Under the pieces are notes generated by a model. That model was not told the origin of the DNA. It did no database searches and was given only the letters and a program-made list of their open reading frames with translations. A DNA stretch of 64,000 nucleotides. Origin: Prevotella sp. (GTDB lineage: Bacteria; Bacteroidota; Bacteroidia; Bacteroidales; Bacteroidaceae). The stretch is from assembly GCA_017651265.1 (NCBI GenBank), contig JAGCDO010000049.1:49319-113318 (forward strand), written 5' to 3'. The position numbers and the translations under genes were made by a program. Shown one piece after another: positions 58,898 through 64,000 of this stretch (position 1 is the stretch's first letter; every line of letters begins with the position of its first letter).

Positions 58898-60754
58898 CTA
58901 TTTCACTACCTTCTTCCCATTCACAATGTAAAGACCGGAGGGGAGTTGATCCATAGATGTTGCCTGCATGCGCACACCGTTGAGGTTGTAGATACCCTTC
59001 GAGATGTCGACGGTGCTGTCAGCAATAGTGCTGCTGATGGCTGTGGGCTCACCGCCATTCAGTCCGCGAACAAAACCGGCATAGACATGCTTGCGGTAGT
59101 AGTTGCTGTCCCAAATGCCAACGGGCTCACCACCACGCCAGCCGCTGTTGTTGGGTGAGTCGGTGGCACACCACTGACAGATGCCCCACTGCTGTTCGGG
59201 TGGGATGATGCGGAAATACTCCTTGATGATCCACTCGTAGAAGTCGGCCATCTTCTTGTGCTCGGCTTCGGTAATCTGACTGGTCTTGATGGAGCTGCCC
59301 CATCGGTTGGAACCGCGTACATAACCCATATCCATCTCGCTGATGCGACAGAGCTTACCGCTATTGGCGATGATCTGGAACATCTGGGTGATATGCTTCT
59401 TGATGTTGTTCAGGTTCGTTTCGTTCTCGTGGCACGAGATGTGCATCTGGGTACCGATACCGTCGATCTTGGTGACACCGTCGGCTTCCCATTTCTTGAT
59501 CCAGTTGACCAGACTCTTCACTTTGTGGTTGTCGTCCCAGTCGGACTCCAGGTTGTAGTCGTTGATGAAGAGCTTGATGTCTTCGGGTCCGTACTTGCGA
59601 GCCAGACGGCAGGCCTGACGAACATATTCGAGGTCGCCCATGTAGTCCTGCCAATAGAAGGCATCGCCGCCTACATCCCATGTGGCATTAGGATTGCCGT
59701 TGGGATTATAATCCTTCGAGTGCTGCAGTGTATAGTTTCCGCTGCCGTCGTTACCGTCACCGCCGATGGCCTCGTTGACCAGATCCCAAGCCTTGACCTT
59801 ACCGTCGCAGGCTTCCATCATACTCTTGATCCACTTGTCCATGGCATAGACAAGGGTGTCGTGCATCTCTTCCTTGGTTTGGGGAACGGTGCTGGCCTTA
59901 TAGCCTTCGAACTTGATGCTCTGGATATAGACGTCGCCAATGTAGTTGGGAACATGCAGGAGAATGAAGTTTCCGTCCATGGTTGGGGTGACGGATACCT
60001 GTACGTCCTGCCACTCCGTGCTGAACGGGATGCTGAAGTTAGCGCCGCCGTTCCAGTCGCCCAGACGACCGTCGAGCTTACCAGAGCCTGAGCCCTTCAC
60101 ATTAAAGGTCATCTTATATTCCTTATTCTTTTCAAGGACGATATTGCTCATGATGACGAACTGCACTTCCCAAGGATAGGATTTGGTGGTAGTCACCTTC
60201 AGTCCGTTGGTCTTGTCGAACTTGAAAGAGAAGCCGTATTCGCTTTCGTTGTTATCGGGCTTCCAGCCGATGTTCTGGTCGGTACGGAAATCCTTGACGG
60301 TGATGAGGTTAAACTCCTCAGTGCCCGGTATAGGCTTGTCGGCCAGCAGCTTCAGTAACCATCCCTTGGGCTGCTGCGAGTGCCAGGCGAGGGTGTGGCC
60401 ATAGACGCTGACGCCGGCATTGGTGGCTGCGGTGATGAATTTCTTCACGTTGTTGAAATTCATGTTACCATTGCCATCTACGCAACTGGCCATCTTCATG
60501 GCGTTACCTGCAACGGTTTCGCTGGCGTTTTTACTGATCATGTTCCTGACCAGGGCGTTATCGAGGTTCTCGGTAGCAATGCCCAACTTGAAATTGGGGT
60601 ACTTGTCATGGTCGATGTATTCCTTGAGTGCTTTGTATTCATCCAAATACCGATAGTTGTCGTCGTTTGGCTTTCCCAACTCGAATTTCTCCTGTGCCAA
60701 AGCGGTGGTAGCCAGACTGGAGGCAAACATTACTAAGAGTGTCTTAATCTTCAT
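58898..60754 (-). CDS. GH10 endo-1,4-beta-xylanase with inserted carbohydrate-binding module
   Basis: A 618-residue secreted enzyme (signal MKIKTLLVMFASSLATTALAQ). The GH10 barrel is split: its first part ends near 150 (VYGHTLAWHSQQPKGWL), a module of about 135 residues with beta-sandwich character (about 160-295) is inserted, and the barrel resumes with catalytic acid/base E328 in WDLVNEAIGG and nucleophile E473 in RISEMDMGY. The same layout is known in Prevotella xylanases. A T9SS-like tail closes the protein (GIYNLNGVRM ... GLYIVNGKKVVK). It cuts xylan outside the cell or at its surface. Two tandem promoter cassettes precede it. Confidence 0.92.
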   Translation of the reverse strand: MKIKTLLVMFASSLATTALAQEKFELGKPNDDNYRYLDEYKALKEYIDHDKYPNFKLGIATENLDNALVRNMISKNASETVAGNAMKMASCVDGNGNMNFNNVKKFITAATNAGVSVYGHTLAWHSQQPKGWLLKLLADKPIPGTEEFNLITVKDFRTDQNIGWKPDNNESEYGFSFKFDKTNGLKVTTTKSYPWEVQFVIMSNIVLEKNKEYKMTFNVKGSGSGKLDGRLGDWNGGANFSIPFSTEWQDVQVSVTPTMDGNFILLHVPNYIGDVYIQSIKFEGYKASTVPQTKEEMHDTLVYAMDKWIKSMMEACDGKVKAWDLVNEAIGGDGNDGSGNYTLQHSKDYNPNGNPNATWDVGGDAFYWQDYMGDLEYVRQACRLARKYGPEDIKLFINDYNLESDWDDNHKVKSLVNWIKKWEADGVTKIDGIGTQMHISCHENETNLNNIKKHITQMFQIIANSGKLCRISEMDMGYVRGSNRWGSSIKTSQITEAEHKKMADFYEWIIKEYFRIIPPEQQWGICQWCATDSPNNSGWRGGEPVGIWDSNYYRKHVYAGFVRGLNGGEPTAISSTIADSTVDISKGIYNLNGVRMQATSMDQLPSGLYIVNGKKVVK

Positions 60755-60782
60755 ATAGCTTTTCGTTTTTTAATTGTGGCTG

Positions 60783-60818
60783 CAAAGGTACGATTAAACG
60801 AGCGAAAAACCAAATGAA
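60783..60818 (-). promoter_or_regulatory. Xylanase promoter cassette, proximal copy
   Basis: On the minus strand TTTG (60814-60811), 20 nt, TACCTTTG (60790-60783), then 28 nt to the ATG. This 36-bp block is identical to the distal copy and nearly identical to the galE promoter. Confidence 0.85.
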
Positions 60819-60855
60819 TTTGAATTTTTCCGAGTGTGAGTATTTTCGGCGAAGC

Positions 60856-60891
60856 CAAAGGTACGATTAAACGAGCGAAAAACCAAATGAA
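60856..60891 (-). promoter_or_regulatory. Xylanase promoter cassette, distal copy
   Basis: Identical 36-bp copy, 73 bp upstream of the proximal one: TTTG (60887-60884), 20 nt, TACCTTTG (60863-60856). It starts 14 nt after the end of the preceding gene. Confidence 0.82.
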
Positions 60892-60905
60892 ATAATACTT
60901 TTCTT

Positions 60906-61340
60906 TTACGGCGTAGCCAGCAAAGCATAGGGAATATCGTCGCACAGCATGGAACAGGCCATTTGCTCAACATCCGACTGTTGGGATGGGGTGGAGGATG
61001 GTTGTTCTGTAGTGTTCCGAACCAGAAGGCGTTCCTTGTATTGGGTAACTACCCGTGTTTGATAGACGGTGTCGCGGATGGTCTCTATATGCATAATGGT
61101 GTCGTGCTGCACCTGAATGGTCTGCGCCAACGACTGCTTGTCGGGTTGGGCCATCTTGGAATGTAGTCCGTAGCCGGCGATGAAGCTGATGAGGCTGGCG
61201 GCAACGGCAATGGCGGCAGCTATTCCACGGTCTTTACGACGGTGCGACTGCCACGGTTCTACATCTATACGGTTGTTGACGGTCTGCCGCTGACGGCGGG
61301 CCGACTGGATGATCTGTTCGTTGGTGATGTTATTTTTCAT
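60906..61340 (-). CDS. Single-span membrane protein, putative anti-sigma factor
   Basis: A 144-residue protein with a basic cytoplasmic N-terminus (about 1-38; SARRQRQTVNNRIDVEPWQ), one span (about 39-60; GIAAAIAVAASLISFIAGYGL) and a periplasmic part with coiled-coil-like heptads (TIQVQHDTIMHIETIRDTVYQTRVVTQ). It overlaps the ECF sigma gene by 11 nt. The position and topology suggest a membrane anti-sigma factor, but no ZAS or RskA signature is seen, so the call is inferred from context. Confidence 0.65.
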   Translation of the reverse strand: MKNNITNEQIIQSARRQRQTVNNRIDVEPWQSHRRKDRGIAAAIAVAASLISFIAGYGLHSKMAQPDKQSLAQTIQVQHDTIMHIETIRDTVYQTRVVTQYKERLLVRNTTEQPSSTPSQQSDVEQMACSMLCDDIPYALLATP

Positions 61341-61902
61341 ATCTTTTGAGTTTTTTGCGGATGATGTTCATGGTTTTATGGAGGCGCGACTTGACCGTTC
61401 CTTCTGGTATTCCGATGATTTCGGCCACCTGCGGGATGGTGAGTTCCTCCTGATAGTGTAGTGAAAAGAGTTGGTGCAAGGGAGCTGGCAGTTCACTCAA
61501 TACCTGCTCCAAGGCTTGGTCGAGTGCGGCAGCATCCAGTTGCACTTCTATGGGTTGTTCGGAAATGGGCTCAGCATCGAGCGAGGCCAACAGCTGCGCC
61601 TCGTAGGCATTGTTGCGGTAGTGGTTACGACAGAGGTTATAGGCTATTGTGAAGATCCATGTGCTGACACTTCGACCTTCCTGATAACGACTTCGAGCCT
61701 CGTAAGCCCGCAGGAACACATCGTGCGTATAATCAGCTGCCAGTTCCTCGTTACCGCCCAGCTGCATGAAGAAGAAGCCCTTCAGGCGTCGGGCATAGCG
61801 GCGATACAGCTCTTCGAAAGCTGCATCACTGCCTGCCGCTGCTCTTGTCATGAGTTGCTCGTCGGTATGCTGCCGAAGGGGTTTCAGACGGAAGATACTC
61901 AT
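61330..61902 (-). CDS. ECF RNA polymerase sigma factor
   Basis: A 190-residue sigma-70 family ECF factor. Region 2 is FEELYRRYARRLKGFFFMQLGGN ... YTHDVFLRAYEARSRYQEG with the -10 helix ending STWIFTIAYNLCRNHYR; region 4 is LSELPAPLHQLFSLHYQEELTIPQVAEIIGIPEGTVKSRLHKTM. It directs polymerase to a set of stress- or substrate-linked genes. It starts within the stop of the preceding secreted-protein gene (ATGA) and overlaps the membrane protein after it. Confidence 0.92.
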   Translation of the reverse strand: MSIFRLKPLRQHTDEQLMTRAAAGSDAAFEELYRRYARRLKGFFFMQLGGNEELAADYTHDVFLRAYEARSRYQEGRSVSTWIFTIAYNLCRNHYRNNAYEAQLLASLDAEPISEQPIEVQLDAAALDQALEQVLSELPAPLHQLFSLHYQEELTIPQVAEIIGIPEGTVKSRLHKTMNIIRKKLKRYEK

Positions 61903-63146
61903 TTCAGATAGCCTTTGAACTCATTAACATCGTATCCCCTTTTCTCCAACTGGCGGATGATATCGTTGAAGATGTCGGTAAGCCACTGGTAGCGCTCTGG
62001 GTTGTGCTGCTTGTAATAGGGCAGCTGGTCGTGTAGCAACCGGATGTAGTTCATGGATTGACCTGAACCGCTGAACATTTCGTATCGTCGTGTGTCCCTG
62101 ACCTCGGGATGGAACGGCATACGCAAGTACTCCAGACGGTAACGCTGCTCGATGTTGTGACGCTTCACGGCGCGGTTGTCGTAGGGCTTGGCTGAGTAGC
62201 GCATGGTGAGACCTTCGTTGTAGAGGCAGGCCTTGATATCATCGGACAATCCCTGACTAAGATTATACACCCATATGTCGTGAGCCGACAGATAGACGGG
62301 TCGTTCGGAATGGTCGAAGATGTAGTGCATGATGTTGCGAAGCGTCTGGTCCTGCAACAAGGCATTATGTAGCTGGTTCCACACCTTGTCGTCGAAGGGA
62401 ATACCGATGTGCCCGAATACGTCTTTCACATAATCAGGGTTCATGGCAGCATCCTCGTCGTAGAGAACCTTGTCCTTGTGCACGCCTAACACATATTGCA
62501 GGATGAGTTTGCCGATGATTCCGCCAGGATGGGGACCGATGTAAACACCGCCTTCGGCCATGCCTTGCAGCTCGTTGAAGTGGTACTGCAACGACTCTTC
62601 AGGGTACTGTCCGCTCTCGTAGTAACGCTTCAGCAGTTGGACCATGCGTACGGTGTCGCGCTGCGGAATGAGGTATTGTATCCAGAGCTCGTAGTCGTCG
62701 GCCCAAGAGTCATCGGGGAGCTTGGCAATGGCCGAATCGGCGTACATCTTATCTGCATCGGCTTTTTCTAACAACCCCGGTTTGTAGTTGTCCTGATAAG
62801 CGCAATAATAAAAAGTATAGGAGTTGGAAATGGCCTTCTCCATGCGCCCCACCACGTTAAGTTGTTTGCGAAGTTCTTCTCCTGACTTCCAGTCTTTCTT
62901 TTTGTACCCTAGACAGAAGACCTTCCTATCCGTCACCTCGAAGAGATTACGCCATGCAATCTCATCCTTCGGGTGTTGAGCCACAAAGTCGTTCCAGTAG
63001 TTATACATGCTGTCTAATACCACAGAGTCTTTTTCATAGAAACCATCCACGATGTGGGCGAGGCGCTCTGTTTTCTGTGCACTGGCACCAGTCATCATCG
63101 TGACGGCTGCCAGCATTGTCAACATTGTCCGTTTCATACGCTTCAT
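61899..63146 (-). CDS. Secreted protein of unknown function, first gene of the ECF operon
   Basis: A protein of about 415 residues. Starts at 63173, 63146 and 63137 are possible; the last two place a clean signal peptide (MKRTMLTMLAAVTMMTGASAQ) at or near the N-terminus. The mature part is helical with many Tyr, Asp and Trp (EKDSVVLDSMYNYWNDFV, YYCAYQDNY, GGVYIGPHPGGIIGKLILQYVLG, HDIWVYNLSQG). The repeated short helices suggest a TPR-like scaffold. I do not recognise a family. Translational coupling to the sigma gene suggests a role in the signal. Confidence 0.72.
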   Translation of the reverse strand: MKRMKRTMLTMLAAVTMMTGASAQKTERLAHIVDGFYEKDSVVLDSMYNYWNDFVAQHPKDEIAWRNLFEVTDRKVFCLGYKKKDWKSGEELRKQLNVVGRMEKAISNSYTFYYCAYQDNYKPGLLEKADADKMYADSAIAKLPDDSWADDYELWIQYLIPQRDTVRMVQLLKRYYESGQYPEESLQYHFNELQGMAEGGVYIGPHPGGIIGKLILQYVLGVHKDKVLYDEDAAMNPDYVKDVFGHIGIPFDDKVWNQLHNALLQDQTLRNIMHYIFDHSERPVYLSAHDIWVYNLSQGLSDDIKACLYNEGLTMRYSAKPYDNRAVKRHNIEQRYRLEYLRMPFHPEVRDTRRYEMFSGSGQSMNYIRLLHDQLPYYKQHNPERYQWLTDIFNDIIRQLEKRGYDVNEFKGYLK

Positions 63147-63226
63147 TTGAATTTGTTTTGACAGCATACACATGAAACGTCAAATCGTTCAAAAAATTAT
63201 GTGTTCTCATTGAAACTTATATAAAA

Positions 63227-63254
63227 AGAGGTGGAACAGCAATGTTCCACCTCT
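63227..63254 (-). terminator. Rho-independent terminator of the pyruvate oxidoreductase gene
   Basis: Perfect 12-bp stem AGAGGTGGAACA / TGTTCCACCTCT with a 4-nt loop; on the minus strand TTTTTAT follows (63226-63220). It lies 43 nt after the stop codon. Confidence 0.9.
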
Positions 63255-63297
63255 AAATATAATAGGATAGGGGATTACCCTAAACTTCTCGTTGGGA

Positions 63298-64000
63298 TTA
63301 ATCCTCCCAGTTCTCCTGTGTCTTGCGAACATAGCTCTTGTAGCGGAGCTGTGCCATGCGCTGAGCCTCGGCGAAGAGTTCCTCTGCCTCGTTGGGATAT
63401 GCCTTCTTGACAGACAGGTAACGAACCTCACCCAGCAGGAAGTCGTGGAAGTCGGCCCAGTTAGGCTCCTTAGAGTCGAGACTGAACGGATTCTTGCCTT
63501 CCTCAATGAGGGCTGGGTTGTAACGCCAGAGGTGCCAGTAGCCACAAGCAACGGCCTTCTTCTCCTCAGCCTGGCTCTTACCCATACCGCCCTTGGCCTT
63601 CAGACCGTGGTTGATACAGGGAGCGTAGGCGATGACGATTGACGGTCCGTGCCAAGCCTCAGCCTCGCGGATTGCCTTCAAGCACTGAGCGTGGTCAGCA
63701 CCCATAGCGATCTGAGCAACATATACGTAGCCGTAGGTAGTGGCAATCATACCCAGATCCTTCTTGCGGATGCGTTTACCCTGAGCAGCGAACTGAGCAA
63801 TAGCACCAAGCGGAGTAGCCTTAGAAGCCTGACCACCAGTGTTAGAGTAAACCTCAGTATCGAGCACGAGGATGTTCACGTCCTCACCAGAAGCAATCAC
63901 GTGGTCGAGACCACCGTAACCGATATCGTAAGAAGCACCGTCACCACCGATGATCCACTGTGAACGCTTCACGAGGTAGTGGTCGAGTGTCTGGAGTTCC
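63298..64000 (-). CDS. Pyruvate:ferredoxin (flavodoxin) oxidoreductase, C-terminal part
   Basis: The frame is open to the window edge; 233 residues are seen and the 5' part lies outside. HYLVKRSQWIIGGDGASYDIGYGGLDHVIASGEDVNILVLDTEVYSNTGGQASKATP holds the thiamine diphosphate and Mg2+ site of the domain VI of PFOR (GDGxxYDIGYGGLDHV, NTGGQxSK), and QIAMGADHAQCLKAIREAEAW and HLWRYNPALIEEGKNPF follow. The enzyme turns pyruvate and CoA into acetyl-CoA, CO2 and reduced ferredoxin, which is the donor for the Rnf complex in the same window. Confidence 0.95.
   Translation of the reverse strand, partial: ELQTLDHYLVKRSQWIIGGDGASYDIGYGGLDHVIASGEDVNILVLDTEVYSNTGGQASKATPLGAIAQFAAQGKRIRKKDLGMIATTYGYVYVAQIAMGADHAQCLKAIREAEAWHGPSIVIAYAPCINHGLKAKGGMGKSQAEEKKAVACGYWHLWRYNPALIEEGKNPFSLDSKEPNWADFHDFLLGEVRYLSVKKAYPNEAEELFAEAQRMAQLRYKSYVRKTQENWED

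Noticed and set aside
59258-60091. 277-residue open frame antisense to the xylanase
   Set aside because: The opposite strand has clear GH10 catalytic motifs; this frame is a by-product of codon bias there.
60783-60891. Attachment-site or IS-end interpretation of the 36-bp direct repeat
   Set aside because: Only 37 bp lie between the copies, no transposase or integrase is nearby, and each copy is a complete promoter that recurs singly before galE.

Overview
The window comes from a Bacteroidales genome, most likely Prevotella or a close relative such as Segatella. Three kinds of evidence point there. Promoters follow the Bacteroidota pattern of TTTG, 19-20 nt, then TAnnTTTG. Secreted proteins end in type IX secretion (T9SS) style C-terminal domains. 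The gene set is typical of the group: GldE, an rseC-rnfBCDGEA cluster, serine palmitoyltransferase, carboxynorspermidine decarboxylase, a DUF4494 protein, TonB-dependent receptors, a GH10 xylanase and a CE15 esterase. No transposase, integrase, phage gene or CRISPR array was seen.

Layout. 1-4.5 kb: a truncated DUF3089-like lipoprotein, a DnaQ-like exonuclease, then a tightly packed GNAT / LOG-family / CcsB / CcsA run and a DUF1294 protein. 4.5-5.7 kb: a repeat-rich gap and an unknown membrane protein. 5.9-13 kb: an extracellular protein locus with a T9SS-exported CotH-kinase/lamin-tail protein, a CE15 glucuronoyl esterase, and two translationally coupled secreted proteins, the second a Cthe_2159-like beta-helix. 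13-24 kb: housekeeping genes (nspC, four tRNAs, ssb-gldE-phosphopantetheinyl transferase, DEAD helicase, lon-tgt-lptF/G). 24-31 kb: trmN6, a lipid kinase facing serine palmitoyltransferase, tRNA-Pro, a TerB/DnaJ protein, a short ComEC, truA and an EamA transporter. 31-37 kb: a porin/Na+ symporter pair, phosphohexomutase and a KDG-kinase-like sugar kinase. 37.4-43.1 kb: the Rnf complex. 43-49 kb: galE, an RluA-family enzyme, small and lipoprotein genes, an HD protein facing menA, DUF4494 and a YggS-type PLP protein. 49-58 kb: a regulator and receptor locus (outer-membrane barrel, membrane LytTR regulator, TonB receptor, TPR-like protein, BlaI repressor with operators, BlaR1-TonB fusion, then on the other strand a winged-helix membrane regulator and an outer-membrane barrel). 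58-64 kb: a second repeat-rich gap, the GH10 xylanase, an ECF sigma / membrane protein / secreted protein operon, and the 3' end of pyruvate:ferredoxin oxidoreductase.

The less ordinary content lies in non-coding and repeat structure. Two distant gaps (about 4.56-4.94 kb and 58.28-58.89 kb) carry the same composite element: 12-nt-spaced ACCTAAC/GTTAGGT heptamers in inverted arrangement, plus palindromes TTCCCAACGTGGGAA repeated at exactly 22 nt. A third unrelated array at 33.9 kb also has a 22-nt period. A near-identical promoter cassette stands before galE and twice before the xylanase. At least five coding sequences have absorbed intergenic-type simple repeats in frame. Several promoters and terminators are unusually compact: interleaved divergent promoters, near-leaderless starts, a terminator antisense inside a neighbouring gene, and a palindrome shared by two convergent gene ends.

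All family assignments rest on recognising motifs in translated sequence; no database search was run.
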